Shown: positions 51,741-59,830, counted from the first letter of the stretch. The stretch is 64,000 nucleotides of DNA from DASXHY01 sp036272195 (GCA_036272195.1 DATAZE010000035.1:130312-194311); one strand, 5' to 3'. Notes: a model not told the origin generated them from the sequence alone. Translations and numbers: made by a program.

Positions 51741-53495
51741 ATGGCTACAACCGCAGGCGATGTTTTAATCGAGGTCCTGTTGGAATGGGGAGTGGAAGTG
51801 ATATTCGGGCTGCCCGGTGATGGCATCAACGGAATCATGGAGGCACTGCGCAAACGGCAAAAGGAAATCCGCTTCGTCCAGGTGCGGCACGAGGAATCGG
51901 CGGCTTTCATGGCCTGCGGCTACGCGAAATACACCGGCAAACTGGGCGTGTGTCTCGCCACCTCCGGCCCGGGCGGAATTCATCTGCTCAACGGCCTTTA
52001 CGACGCGAAGCTGGACGGCGCGCCGGTGCTCGCCATCACGGGCCATCATTTTCACGACCTGATCGATACTCATTCGCAGCAGGATGTAAACCTGGACCGT
52101 CTTTTCATGGATGTGGCGGTTTACAACACGCGGGTGATGGGGCCGGAGCATGTCAGTAACGTCACGCATCTCGCCTGCCGCACTGCGTTGAGCCGTCGAG
52201 GGGTGGCGCATATTAATTTCCCCACGGATACGCAGTCCATGCCGTTGAAGAAAGGCGCACGGTCCCCGAGAAATATTCCGGGCCACAACACGGAGGCGTT
52301 TGCCCGCCGCGCCGGTCTGCCTGGCGAGGACGATTTAAAACGCGCCGCCAAAATTCTTAACGAAGGCAAAAAAGTTGCCATCCTGGCCGGTCGCGGAGCA
52401 TTGGGCACCGCGGACGAACTCATCGCCGTGGCTGACAAGCTTGGCGCGCCCATCATTAAAGCGCTGCTCGGCAAGGCGTGCGTGCCGGACGATAGCGAAT
52501 TCACGACCGGTGGCATTGGCCTGTTGGGGACGCGGCCTTCGCAAGAGGCGATGGAGGGATGCGATACGCTGCTCATGGTGGGCACTTCGTTCCCTTACCT
52601 GGAATTTTTCCCCAAACCCAGCCAGGCGCGCGGTGTGCAAATCGATTTGGATCCCACGCGCATCGGTTTGCGTTATCCCGTGGAAGTCGGCCTGGTGGGA
52701 GACAGCCGGCGCAGCTTGAAGCGGCTCCTGCCGTTGCTGCGCCGCAATCCGGAACGGTCGTTTCTGAACAAGGCGCAGCGCGGAATGAAAAAATGGCGGG
52801 AGTTGATGGAACAACGCGGCACGCGCACTGATAAACCGATGAAACCCCAGGTCGTGGCGTGGGAACTCAGCAAATATCTGCGCGATGACGCCATTGTGTC
52901 CTGCGACAGCGGCACGATCGCGACGTGGTTCGCGCGGCAGATACAGGCGCGGCGCGGGCAGAAGTTTTCGCTCTCCGGCACACTTGCGACCATGGCGAAC
53001 GGATTGCCTTACAGCATCGCCGCGCAAATCGCGTTTCCGGAGCGGCAATGCGTGGCTTTCGTAGGCGACGGCGGCTTCTCGATGTTGATGGCCGATTTCG
53101 CGACGGCGGTGAAATATCAACTGCCGATCAAGGTGATCGTCATCAAGAATAATTCGCTCGGTCAGATAAAATGGGAGCAGATGGTGTTTCTGGGAAATCC
53201 TGAATTCGCGTGCGATTTGCATCCCATCGATTTTGCCGCGTTCGCGCGCGCCTGCGGCGGGATTGGTGTCACGGTGACTGAGCCGTCTGCGTGCGGGTCC
53301 ATTATTCAAGAGGCTCTGGCGGCGCCGGGACCGGTGCTCATAGAAGCCGTGGTGGACCCGTATGAACCGCCGATGCCACCGATGATTGAGGCGAAACAGG
53401 CGTTGCACTTTGCGGAAGCGCTCGCGCGCGGGACGCCGAAACGGATGAAAATTGCGACCACAATTTTGGAAGACAAAGTAAAAGAACTTGTGTAG
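51741..53495 (+). CDS. Thiamine-diphosphate-dependent enzyme, pyruvate oxidase/PoxB-like
   Basis: 584 residues in three domains: N-terminal PYR domain (VEVIFGLPGDGINGIMEALR, then VRHEESAAFMACGYAKYTG with the catalytic Glu, and LATSGPGGIHLLNGLYDAKLD), central domain (VAILAGRGALGTADELIAV), and PP domain with the ThDP/Mg motif GDGGFSMLMADFATAV and IKNNSLGQIKWEQ. The combination VFGLPGDGINGI and SLGQIKWEQ points to the pyruvate dehydrogenase (quinone)/pyruvate oxidase branch, which turns pyruvate into acetate and CO2, rather than acetolactate synthase. A different keto acid is possible. A DJ-1/PfpI gene follows. Confidence 0.88.
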   Translation: MATTAGDVLIEVLLEWGVEVIFGLPGDGINGIMEALRKRQKEIRFVQVRHEESAAFMACGYAKYTGKLGVCLATSGPGGIHLLNGLYDAKLDGAPVLAITGHHFHDLIDTHSQQDVNLDRLFMDVAVYNTRVMGPEHVSNVTHLACRTALSRRGVAHINFPTDTQSMPLKKGARSPRNIPGHNTEAFARRAGLPGEDDLKRAAKILNEGKKVAILAGRGALGTADELIAVADKLGAPIIKALLGKACVPDDSEFTTGGIGLLGTRPSQEAMEGCDTLLMVGTSFPYLEFFPKPSQARGVQIDLDPTRIGLRYPVEVGLVGDSRRSLKRLLPLLRRNPERSFLNKAQRGMKKWRELMEQRGTRTDKPMKPQVVAWELSKYLRDDAIVSCDSGTIATWFARQIQARRGQKFSLSGTLATMANGLPYSIAAQIAFPERQCVAFVGDGGFSMLMADFATAVKYQLPIKVIVIKNNSLGQIKWEQMVFLGNPEFACDLHPIDFAAFARACGGIGVTVTEPSACGSIIQEALAAPGPVLIEAVVDPYEPPMPPMIEAKQALHFAEALARGTPKRMKIATTILEDKVKELV

Positions 53496-53515
53496 CAGCC
53501 GACAAAAGGAGGCTC
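53492..53515. repeat. Half-copy of the GTAGCAGCCGAC repeat
   Basis: GTAGCAGCCGACAAAAGGAG followed by GCTC overlaps the stop codon of the TPP enzyme gene. It matches one arm of the inverted repeat at 62585-62655, apart from the centre. Confidence 0.65.
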
Positions 53516-53538
53516 ACGACAAAAAAGGAAACTGACTT

Positions 53539-54123
53539 ATGGAAAATCAATTAAATGGAAAAAGAGTGGCGATTCTCGTCGCCGATGGCTTTGAACAGGT
53601 GGAATTGACCGGACCAAAGGAAGCTTTGGAAGCCGCGGGTGCGAAAACGGAAATCGTCTCGCCGGCGGAGAAAAAAGTGAAGGCCTGGGACGAGGACGAT
53701 TGGGGCAGCAAATACAAAGTGGACGTGCCGCTCGCGGAAGCGAGTGCGCGCAATTATGACGCCTTGCTCCTCCCCGGTGGCGTAATGAATCCCGATCATT
53801 TGCGCCAATATCCGGAGGCGATCGAGTTCGTTCGGCAATTTGTGAATTCGGGCAAACCGATTGGCGCGATTTGTCACGGACCGTGGACGCTCATCGACGC
53901 TGGAGCGGTGAGAGGGCGACGCATGACTTCTTATCCGTCCATCAAGACCGATCTGATGAACGCGGGCGCGAATTGGGTGGATGAGGAAGTGGTGGTGGAC
54001 AACGGCATTGTGACGAGCCGCAAGCCGGCGGATATCCCCGCGTTCAATCGCAAATTAATTGAAGAAATCGGCGAAGGTGTACACAACCGACAAGGTTCGC
54101 CGCAGCGGACGATGACGGAATAA
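53539..54123 (+). CDS. DJ-1/PfpI-family protein (YhbO/Hsp31-like)
   Basis: 194 residues, normal for the PfpI subgroup. A ribosome binding site AAGGAAA lies about 11 bases before the ATG at 53539. Motifs: RVAILVADGFEQVELTGPKEAL, DALLLPGGVMNPDHLRQ (with the Glu-containing first loop in GFEQVE) and AICHGPWTLIDAG with the nucleophile Cys. The family includes deglycase/glyoxalase-type and general stress proteins of the cytoplasm. It lies 43 bases after the TPP enzyme gene and is probably co-transcribed. Confidence 0.93.
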   Translation: MENQLNGKRVAILVADGFEQVELTGPKEALEAAGAKTEIVSPAEKKVKAWDEDDWGSKYKVDVPLAEASARNYDALLLPGGVMNPDHLRQYPEAIEFVRQFVNSGKPIGAICHGPWTLIDAGAVRGRRMTSYPSIKTDLMNAGANWVDEEVVVDNGIVTSRKPADIPAFNRKLIEEIGEGVHNRQGSPQRTMTE

Positions 54124-54141
54124 AGCGTTCAATGGGATGTA

Positions 54142-54219
54142 GTGGCACAGGCGTCCTCGCCCGTGCGTCTCTCTCCTTCCGGAACTCTTGAAACTCACGG
54201 GCGAGGACGCCCGTGCCAC
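54142..54219. repeat. 24-bp inverted repeat
   Basis: GTGGCACAGGCGTCCTCGCC and four more bases (54142-54165) are complementary to 54196-54219 with one mismatch. It is a dispersed-type palindrome lying after the DJ-1 gene, likely acting as terminator. Confidence 0.85.
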
Positions 54220-54270
54220 TTCACCTTTTCGTTGCCAGGGGATTTGCCGCTGGCTAGCCTTGGGCCTGCG

Positions 54271-55041
54271 ATGCTCGCTTCCCTGTTGAATTTTCTAAAT
54301 ATGGGCTATTGGGTGTTTTCGTCGCCGCTGTTTTTGATCATCGGCATTTTTTGGCTTTGGATGTTCATAGACGCGGTGCAGCGGCGTGAATGGATTTGGG
54401 TGACGTTTATTTTCTTCGCCCCGGTAATGGGAGCGTTTTTGTATTATATTTTTGTTTATCGCGAGACGCCGTCGGCCACGCGCGGTTTCGAACTCCCGGG
54501 CGCGGTCGACCGGCGGCGGATCAAGGATCTTCAGGCGAAGATTCATCATCTCGACAAGGCGCACCATTATTCCCAACTCGGCGATATTTATTTTCAACAG
54601 GGAAAACTGGACGCAGCCGAGCAAAACTATCGCGCCGCGATGGAGCGCGACCCGCAGGACATCGACACGCGGGCGCATTTCGGCCAATGCCTGCTGCGCG
54701 CGAAACGTCCCGCCGAGGCGCGGCCGCTGCTCGAAGGCGTGGTCGCGGAAAATCCCAAGCACGACTACGGCTATTCGCAAATGGCGCTGGCGGAAACCTA
54801 CACGGCCTTGGGCGAAAACGACAAGGCCTTCACGGTCTGGAAACAGGTGACCGAATATCACTCCTACCCGCGCGCCAAAGTGCAACTAGCGGAAATTTAC
54901 ATCGCGAGGAACCAGCCCGAACTTGCGCTTCCCGAATTGCGCGAAGTGATCTCCGATGACGCCCACGCGCCGACTTTTCAACGCCGCCGCGACCGGGTAT
55001 GGATTGGGCGGGCGAAGAGTTTGATGGGGAAGTTGAAGTAA
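54271..55041 (+). CDS. Membrane-anchored tetratricopeptide-repeat protein with PLDc_N-like N-terminus
   Basis: 256 residues from the ATG at 54271. Two N-terminal hydrophobic segments (VFSSPLFLIIGIFWLWMFID and WIWVTFIFFAPVMGAFLYYI) with WIWVTFIFFAPV between look like the PLDc_N membrane module of short proteins. Residues about 95-230 contain TPRs (HYSQLGDIYFQQGKLDAAEQ, AHFGQCLLRAKRPAEARPLL, SQMALAETYTALGENDKAF). It is probably a membrane-bound scaffold. Its last about 60 coding bases are duplicated, in decayed form, at 59831-59896, on the far side of the accessory island that follows. Confidence 0.85.
   Translation: MLASLLNFLNMGYWVFSSPLFLIIGIFWLWMFIDAVQRREWIWVTFIFFAPVMGAFLYYIFVYRETPSATRGFELPGAVDRRRIKDLQAKIHHLDKAHHYSQLGDIYFQQGKLDAAEQNYRAAMERDPQDIDTRAHFGQCLLRAKRPAEARPLLEGVVAENPKHDYGYSQMALAETYTALGENDKAFTVWKQVTEYHSYPRAKVQLAEIYIARNQPELALPELREVISDDAHAPTFQRRRDRVWIGRAKSLMGKLK
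54979..55041. repeat. Left direct repeat at the 3' end of the TPR gene
   Basis: The stretch from CAACGCCGCCGCGA through GGCGGGCGAAGAGTTTGATG to GTTGAAGTAA recurs in the same orientation at 59831-59896. The copies agree over 14 bases at one end and over 24 bases plus the tail at the other. This copy lies in the intact gene. Confidence 0.85.
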
Positions 55042-55173
55042 ATCTAGACTGGTAGGGCAGGCGTTGCCGCGCCGCCCCATATTCCGTTGATAACGTAGTT
55101 GCCGACGATTTGGTAATGACCCATTTTGCGGATTTTTGAGAGACACGATAACCCGCTGCGGATCGCCGGCGGA

Positions 55174-55194
55174 CCGGTAATGGTACGTTTTGAA
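55174..55194. repeat. Left member of a perfect 21-bp inverted pair in the island
   Basis: CCGGTAATGGTACGTTTTGA plus one A; the exact complement is at 59302-59322. The flanking bases (GCTGCGGATCG on this side, GCCTGCGGGTCC on the other when inverted) are also alike. Confidence 0.85.
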
Positions 55195-55249
55195 TCTCTG
55201 AATTAAACTTTGGTCTTGAATCTGTCCCGATTCCGCGCAAGGTTGCAGC

Positions 55250-55474
55250 ATGCCTAAACGCTCAAGCAAAGACATGAACGAGATGGCTTTCAGCATTGTT
55301 CAGCAAGTGACACAACAGCCCAGCGCACCGGAAAAGAATCCGGCAGCGGTCGCGCTTGGGCGTCTTGGCGGCCTTAAGGGCGGCAAAGCGCGATCTGAAA
55401 GTCTATCGGCCAAGAGGCGCAAAGAGATTGCGCAAAAAGCAGCACGGAAACGCTGGAGCCAAGAGACAAAGTAG
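55250..55474 (+). CDS. Small basic 'GRLGGLKGGKAR' protein
   Basis: 74 residues. An N-terminal stretch with possible helix (MNEMAFSIVQQVTQQ) is followed by a Gly/Lys/Arg-rich motif, AALGRLGGLKGGKARSESLS in form (here VALGRLGGLKGGKAR), then KRRKEIAQKAARKRW. Proteins with this histone-H1-like/KGG-like pattern are widespread and are found in mobile or accessory regions; DNA or RNA binding is likely from the charge, but a precise function is unknown. It opens the accessory island. Confidence 0.7.
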   Translation: MPKRSSKDMNEMAFSIVQQVTQQPSAPEKNPAAVALGRLGGLKGGKARSESLSAKRRKEIAQKAARKRWSQETK

Positions 55475-55481
55475 TCCGTCT

Positions 55482-55991
55482 TTAATCTTCGTCTTCCGGT
55501 GGAAATTCGGTGGGCATCTCCATTTCTGCAATGTCTTCCGTGAAATCGTAACTGAACTCAAGCTGCGACCCCGTATTCCAGTTTTGGTTATACGAGTCGA
55601 CCGATTGCTTGTGGTGAAAGCAATCCGCCCGGGCCATATTCAGCATTTGCTGAAAACTAATCTGCATGTGTTCCGGCGTCGCTGTCGTGATGTCATCCCA
55701 CCACGTCATTTGCTTCGTCGTGCCGTCAGGTAATTCGACCTGAACTCGACGGGCATACTTGCGCCGCACTTCTCTGCCTTGCGGATCGACCATGTACTCA
55801 TGGGCCATTGCCCGGCCAATATCCTTCGCAAGTTCGTCAACCGCTGATTTACGGGTCGGTTTCCAAAGGCCCTCGCGATATGCCCATCCTGCAATGGTTC
55901 GTTTGTCGGTGGGCCACGGCATTCCGGCTTCTCGATATTTTTCGACTATCTCTTGTAATGCTTCGTTATATGTTGTTTTTGTTGCGCTCAT
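55482..55991 (-). CDS. Hypothetical protein, partner of the XRE-ImmA/IrrE gene
   Basis: 169 residues, soluble, acidic C-terminus (EMEMPTEFPPEDED). The first 55 residues (YNEALQEIVEKYREAGMPWP, then TIAGWAYREGLWKP) resemble a winged-helix-type DNA-binding domain. The rest has a Trp/Asp stretch (MTWWDDITTATPEHMQISFQ). No family name can be given. It starts 12 bases after the stop of the ImmA/IrrE gene on the same strand, so it is co-transcribed with it. Confidence 0.7.
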   Translation of the reverse strand: MSATKTTYNEALQEIVEKYREAGMPWPTDKRTIAGWAYREGLWKPTRKSAVDELAKDIGRAMAHEYMVDPQGREVRRKYARRVQVELPDGTTKQMTWWDDITTATPEHMQISFQQMLNMARADCFHHKQSVDSYNQNWNTGSQLEFSYDFTEDIAEMEMPTEFPPEDED

Positions 55992-56003
55992 GATTTCTTT
56001 GCG

Positions 56004-57125
56004 TTAGATGGCTGGCATTGATAAACCGTAACCGTCTGTCATTGCTGTTTGCGTGATGTTATTCCTAATTTTGGCCAGCATCTCCCGATTTGCATACCAG
56101 CCGATCTGCCTGTGAAACTGAAGTTGTCCGGTAACGATACCAGGATGAACTTTCATGCGGTGAGCGAACTGAATGATGCGCTCTTTTGAATAAAACGGTT
56201 TCACGCGGATGATGAATGATTTCATCTTGTCGTGAGGGATTAAAAAATCGGATGCCTCTTTATTGGCGCGTGCTTCTATTGCTGCAAGGTCGGAGGCGGT
56301 GGATTCGCCAACCAAATCCGAATCTACCGATTGCGCGTCGTGATGACGAATATGCGAAAGCTCATGGGCGAGTGTAAACCACAAGGCATCAATGCGATCA
56401 AATCTTAGAGACAGCAAAATCACTGGCGCATCATCCGCCAACCAGAACGCCGCACCGTCAATTGGGCTTTGCGCCAAGGGTTCAATGATCACAAGCCGAA
56501 TGCCTATATCGGCGAGAAACTTGGCTAGATGTTTTGTTTTCTCCGCGTAATAGGCCATTTTGCGCAGTTCGTGTAACGCATCTTCAAAAATATCAGGTTT
56601 GAACGATTTTGCATTTAATGCCGCCGCCAACCTAGCACCACGGATGCACCATGCTACCTGAGAAGGGTCGAGGGCTTCTGTCTCAAGCGGCTTCCGCGCA
56701 TTAACATGCAATTTTGGCTTTTCGTCCAAAGATGCAATGTTGAAGAATCTAAGTATCTCCTTCTCTAAATCCTCAATTGAATCTGTTGAACTAATCCACC
56801 CCCGCTTGGCCATATCTTTTACAGGAGCAAAATTGAACAGTTTGGCTCGTCGTTCTACATCAGTATTAGGCTCCAACAATGAGAGGCGGTATCCAGCGTC
56901 CAGATTTAGCCAAATTTCAGGCGAATTTCCGAACGCCGCGCCTAACGCCAGCGCCATATCGGGAGTGATGGAGCGTTTGCCCTGAATAATTTCGCTAACT
57001 GCGGGCAGATGCTTGCCCAAAATGGCCGCTAGGTCGGCTTGCGTCCACCCTCGCTTCTCCAGTTCAGCCCGTATTACTTCGCCCGGTACTTGTCGTGTTT
57101 CTTCCATCTGTGATAGTGTTCTCAT
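56004..57125 (-). CDS. XRE-family regulator fused to an ImmA/IrrE-type zinc peptidase
   Basis: 373 residues. Residues about 15-75 are a HigA-like helix-turn-helix domain (VIRAELEKRGWTQADLAAIL, AVSEIIQGKRSI, LALGAAFGNSPEIWLNLDAGY). Residues about 200-300 are an ImmA/IrrE (COG2856) peptidase with FTLAHELSHIRHH, the HExxH zinc site. In known ImmA/IrrE systems the peptidase cuts a repressor to switch on stress or phage genes. HigA-ImmA fusions occur in toxin-antitoxin or defence loci. A Met six codons in (57107) is an alternative start. It is divergent from the DDE transposase gene and followed by the 169-aa protein. Confidence 0.9.
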   Translation of the reverse strand: MRTLSQMEETRQVPGEVIRAELEKRGWTQADLAAILGKHLPAVSEIIQGKRSITPDMALALGAAFGNSPEIWLNLDAGYRLSLLEPNTDVERRAKLFNFAPVKDMAKRGWISSTDSIEDLEKEILRFFNIASLDEKPKLHVNARKPLETEALDPSQVAWCIRGARLAAALNAKSFKPDIFEDALHELRKMAYYAEKTKHLAKFLADIGIRLVIIEPLAQSPIDGAAFWLADDAPVILLSLRFDRIDALWFTLAHELSHIRHHDAQSVDSDLVGESTASDLAAIEARANKEASDFLIPHDKMKSFIIRVKPFYSKERIIQFAHRMKVHPGIVTGQLQFHRQIGWYANREMLAKIRNNITQTAMTDGYGLSMPAI

Positions 57126-57210
57126 ACAATCATTTTCCAGTCAACTACCATTTTACCGTAAAACGATAAAAAGTGCTTGCAAAGCCTGACCGCTCAAGCA
57201 TATTGAGCGC

Positions 57211-58050
57211 ATGAACAAACTGAGCATTGAAGAAAAAGTCCGGGTGGTTGCCTGTTTGGTTGAGGGCAACAGCCTCCGCGCTACAACGCGCATGACTGGC
57301 ACGCACCGGACTGCGATTCAAAAGCTCTTGGTTGAACTTGGCGCGGCTTGTTCCGCCTATCAGGATAAAGTTTTTCGCAATCTCAAGCTCACACATATCC
57401 AGTGCGATGAAATTTGGGCTTTCGTCGGCTGCAAACAAAAGAACGTCGAGACAACCGAACACATGCGCAAGCAGTGGGGCGACGTTTGGACGTGGACGGC
57501 TTTGGATTCAAAAACGAAACTTGTCCCCTGCTGGTATGTCGGAACCCGTGACGGCGGCGCGGCTTATCATTTCATTCACGATCTCAAAGGCCGCTTGGCA
57601 AATCGCGTCCAATTAACCACGGATGGCCATAAGGCGTATTTGCACGCGATTGAAGATGCTTTTGGCACCGAAGTTGATTATGCGATGCTGCAAAAGATTT
57701 ATGGGAATGCGCCTCAAGGCGGGGAAGTCCGCTATAGCCCGGCTCAATGCATGGGGGCACGCCGCGCAGTAATCAGCGGCATGCCGGATGTTGAACATAT
57801 CTCCACCAGCCATACCGAACGGCAAAATCTTACGATGAGAATGTCCATGCGCCGTTTCACCCGGTTGACCAACGGCTTTTCAAAGAAGGTTGAGAACCAT
57901 GAAGCAGCGGTTGCGCTTCACTTCATGCATTACAACTTTGCACGGGTTCACCAGAGTTTGCGCGTGACGCCTGCAATGGAAGCGGGCGTTTCAAATCACG
58001 TTTGGACCTTGGCGGAAATCGTCAGCCTTTTGGACTTCAAACAAGTTTGA
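57211..58050 (+). CDS. IS1-type DDE transposase
   Basis: 279 residues. N-terminal helix-turn-helix (SIEEKVRVVACLVEGNSLRA, then TRMTGTHRTAIQKLL), then a DDE domain: QCDEIWAFVGCKQKN (first Asp), QLTTDGHKAYLHAIE (second Asp) and HTERQNLTMRMSMRRFTRLT with the catalytic Glu. This is the pattern of IS1-family-like transposases that lack a frameshift. No terminal inverted repeats or target duplication could be seen close to the gene, so it may be a stand-alone or domesticated copy. Its 3' end overlaps the antisense 71-aa gene by 60 bases. Confidence 0.9.
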   Translation: MNKLSIEEKVRVVACLVEGNSLRATTRMTGTHRTAIQKLLVELGAACSAYQDKVFRNLKLTHIQCDEIWAFVGCKQKNVETTEHMRKQWGDVWTWTALDSKTKLVPCWYVGTRDGGAAYHFIHDLKGRLANRVQLTTDGHKAYLHAIEDAFGTEVDYAMLQKIYGNAPQGGEVRYSPAQCMGARRAVISGMPDVEHISTSHTERQNLTMRMSMRRFTRLTNGFSKKVENHEAAVALHFMHYNFARVHQSLRVTPAMEAGVSNHVWTLAEIVSLLDFKQV

Positions 58051-58206
58051 TTTAGGAAATGTTTCGGAGGTTGGCTCAAACGAGGTATTCTCAATTTGTT
58101 TTATCAAACTGTCTGAGCGGGAAGAATCGCTGCTCCACCCAGCAGATTTTGATGAGTCAGTGTGGTCAACAAACGATACTTTATCGGCTGAATTTTTTTT
58201 ATGCAT
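57991..58206 (-). CDS. Small protein (71 aa) translationally coupled to the SDH protease
   Basis: The ATG at 58206 lies inside the last codons of the SDH protease gene (8-base overlap) and has a perfect GGAGG at 58214-58218, 7 bases before it. The product is hydrophilic, rich in Ser, Asp and Lys (MHKKNSADKVSFVDHTDSSK, then SDSSRSDSLIKQIENTSFEP), probably disordered. The last 20 codons overlap the end of the convergent transposase gene. The original 3' end may therefore have been replaced when that gene arrived. The ribosome site argues that it is translated. The function is unknown; a protease substrate or adaptor is a guess. Confidence 0.6.
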   Translation of the reverse strand: MHKKNSADKVSFVDHTDSSKSAGWSSDSSRSDSLIKQIENTSFEPTSETFPKSNLFEVQKADDFRQGPNVI

Positions 58207-59191
58207 TTTGGTGCCTCCATCCATCGAATGAACGTTGATCTTGAATTTGAGTATTCGCTGTTCCAGCTATGGCAATTCGGCCTAATGTTCCTTCGGTAGC
58301 AAAATAATCGCTCCCGCCAGTCACGCTCTCAATTAGCGCCCGCTTTAAATTATAGGTCACTGTAGGTCTGACTCCTAAAAAAGTATTTGGGTCAAATTTT
58401 GTTCTAAATTCCAACTCGCTCCCGATGTCATCGTAAATCGATTTTATCAACTTGTATAGTGCATCGCTTGGTTTTTCTGCTGGCAGCCCCATTGCTATCG
58501 ATTCGCGCCGATGCAATGTGTAATCATGACTTCCGGACTCGCTGCACAGAAATTTAATAATTGCATCGACCTTTGGCTTATCTGTTATCTGGTTTGATAG
58601 CAGCTTGCGGGCCAACATTTGTATTTGGCCCTTTGCGCGATGCACTTGCCCTAAAACTAACGGATGCACATTATCGGCCAGTTTCATTGCTATAGCAGTC
58701 AACCCCTCCGGCGTCTTTATTCCCGCACCTTCTCGGCACAGTTCAATAAAGCCATTTACGGATTCAACATGGACGGGGAATCTGGCGTTGTTGGAGGCAC
58801 CGGGAATAGCGGGGTTTAAAGCCGTTGTAAAACTCGGGTCAATAGGCCCAATTGTGGCCTGTTTGGTCATTATAATTTTGTTCGCACCCAAGCACATCAA
58901 TGTCCCTGCACTCCGCGCTTTAGAAGGAACTATCACCTCAAATTCATCACAAAATTGACGAATGAGATTAACCAAACTCCACGCGGTCAAAGTCGATCCG
59001 CCGCAAGTGTAAAGATAAAGAGAAATTTTCTTTTGGACACCAATGATGTCTAAGTGATTTGTGAACAGATCGTAAACCTCTGGGTGAATCTCGGTTTCCA
59101 GTCCGGGTCGATCACTGGTGATGTAGGCGATGACGCTTGACCCTCTGTCTTTTTCCAACTCGGCATATTTTGCCTTCCGCTCTGCGTACAT
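58199..59191 (-). CDS. SDH-type Clp-fold serine protease
   Basis: 330 residues from the Met at 59191 (MYAERKAKYAELEKDRGSSV). A ClpP/crotonase-fold protease of the SDH_sah (serine dehydrogenase proteinase) family: SLYLYTCGGSTLTAWSLVNL (the oxyanion-loop Gly-Gly), VIVPSKARSAGTLMCLGANK with the nucleophile Ser, and IIMTKQATIGPIDPSF with the conserved Asp of the Ser-Asp-His set. A His follows later (YTLHRRESIAMGLP). There is no signal peptide, so it is cytoplasmic. Members occur in accessory and mobile regions; targets are largely unknown. It is followed by the coupled 71-aa gene. Confidence 0.87.
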   Translation of the reverse strand: MYAERKAKYAELEKDRGSSVIAYITSDRPGLETEIHPEVYDLFTNHLDIIGVQKKISLYLYTCGGSTLTAWSLVNLIRQFCDEFEVIVPSKARSAGTLMCLGANKIIMTKQATIGPIDPSFTTALNPAIPGASNNARFPVHVESVNGFIELCREGAGIKTPEGLTAIAMKLADNVHPLVLGQVHRAKGQIQMLARKLLSNQITDKPKVDAIIKFLCSESGSHDYTLHRRESIAMGLPAEKPSDALYKLIKSIYDDIGSELEFRTKFDPNTFLGVRPTVTYNLKRALIESVTGGSDYFATEGTLGRIAIAGTANTQIQDQRSFDGWRHQNA

Positions 59192-59301
59192 ATTTTCCCT
59201 GTGTAAGTGGTGGATTGTGAAAAGGCAGGGAATGAATATGAAATTGCTAGAGAGAATGCAACATCGTAATTGTGCTTCCTTTGAGACACCCATTTGGAGT
59301 T

Positions 59302-59322
59302 TTCAAAACGTACCATTACCGG
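59302..59322. repeat. Right member of the 21-bp inverted pair
   Basis: Exact complement of 55174-55194, about 4.1 kb away. Between them lie the small basic protein, XRE-ImmA/IrrE pair, transposase and SDH genes. Confidence 0.85.
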
Positions 59323-59335
59323 CGGACCCGCAGGC

Positions 59336-59363
59336 TTGCGTTACCAATGCGATAGAGTATCCT
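59336..59363 (+). promoter_or_regulatory. Possible hicBA promoter
   Basis: TTGCGT (59336-59341), 16-base spacer, TATCCT (59358-59363), 7 bases before the hicB ATG. This would give a leaderless transcript, like padR at 26690. Confidence 0.45.
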
Positions 59364-59370
59364 CAATAAC

Positions 59371-59583
59371 ATGACTGAAATCATCTTTGAAGTCCGTGAA
59401 GATGAAGTGGGCGGGGGTTACATCGCCTCCGCTTTGGGCGTCGGCATCCATACCGAGGCGGACACGCTTGAAGCGTTGCGCACCAACGTCAAGGAGGCGG
59501 TGGACTGTTACTTCGACGAAAACATGACCGCCCCCGGAATCATTCGGCTGCATTTTGTCCGCGACGAAGTGCTGGCCCGATGA
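59371..59583 (+). CDS. hicB: HicB-family antitoxin
   Basis: 70 residues, a partial RNase H-like HicB fold: TEIIFEVREDEVGGGYIASA, then LGVGIHTEADTLEALRTNVKE and VDCYFDE. It lacks an additional C-terminal DNA-binding domain, as many short HicB proteins do. HicB binds and neutralises HicA. The gene comes first, and its stop codon overlaps the hicA ATG by 4 bases. This tight coupling fits a type II toxin-antitoxin pair. It is the last module of the accessory island before the right direct repeat. Confidence 0.9.
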   Translation: MTEIIFEVREDEVGGGYIASALGVGIHTEADTLEALRTNVKEAVDCYFDENMTAPGIIRLHFVRDEVLAR

Positions 59584-59822
59584 AGCTTCCACGAGACCTT
59601 TCCGGCCCGGAATTGGTTAAAGCATTGCGGAAATTGGGCTACGAAGTAACCCGTCAAAAAGGTTCGCATATTCGGGTAACAACTCGGCAAAACGGCGAAC
59701 ATCATGAAGTCATTCCGAATCATAATCCTATCAAACCGGGCACACTCAGCGGAATTCTCAAAAACATTGCCAACCATCATCGGATGACGCTCGAGGAATT
59801 GTTGATCAGCCTGGGTTTGTAA
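59580..59822 (+). CDS. hicA: HicA-family mRNA interferase toxin
   Basis: 80 residues with the double-stranded-RNA-binding-like HicA fold: LSGPELVKALRKLGYEVTRQ, then KGSHIRVTT with the catalytic His. It cuts mRNA in translation when free of HicB. It is intact and has normal length. It is translated from an ATG that overlaps the hicB stop. Confidence 0.92.
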   Translation: MKLPRDLSGPELVKALRKLGYEVTRQKGSHIRVTTRQNGEHHEVIPNHNPIKPGTLSGILKNIANHHRMTLEELLISLGL

Positions 59823-59830
59823 CGCTCGTC

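Noticed and set aside
56004..57125. HigBA toxin-antitoxin pair based on the HigA-like domain
   Set aside because: No HigB-type toxin is adjacent; the chain continues into an ImmA/IrrE peptidase.
57130..58080. Complete IS1-like element with terminal inverted repeats
   Set aside because: No matching inverted ends or target duplication could be seen close to the transposase gene; only the distant 21-bp pair exists.
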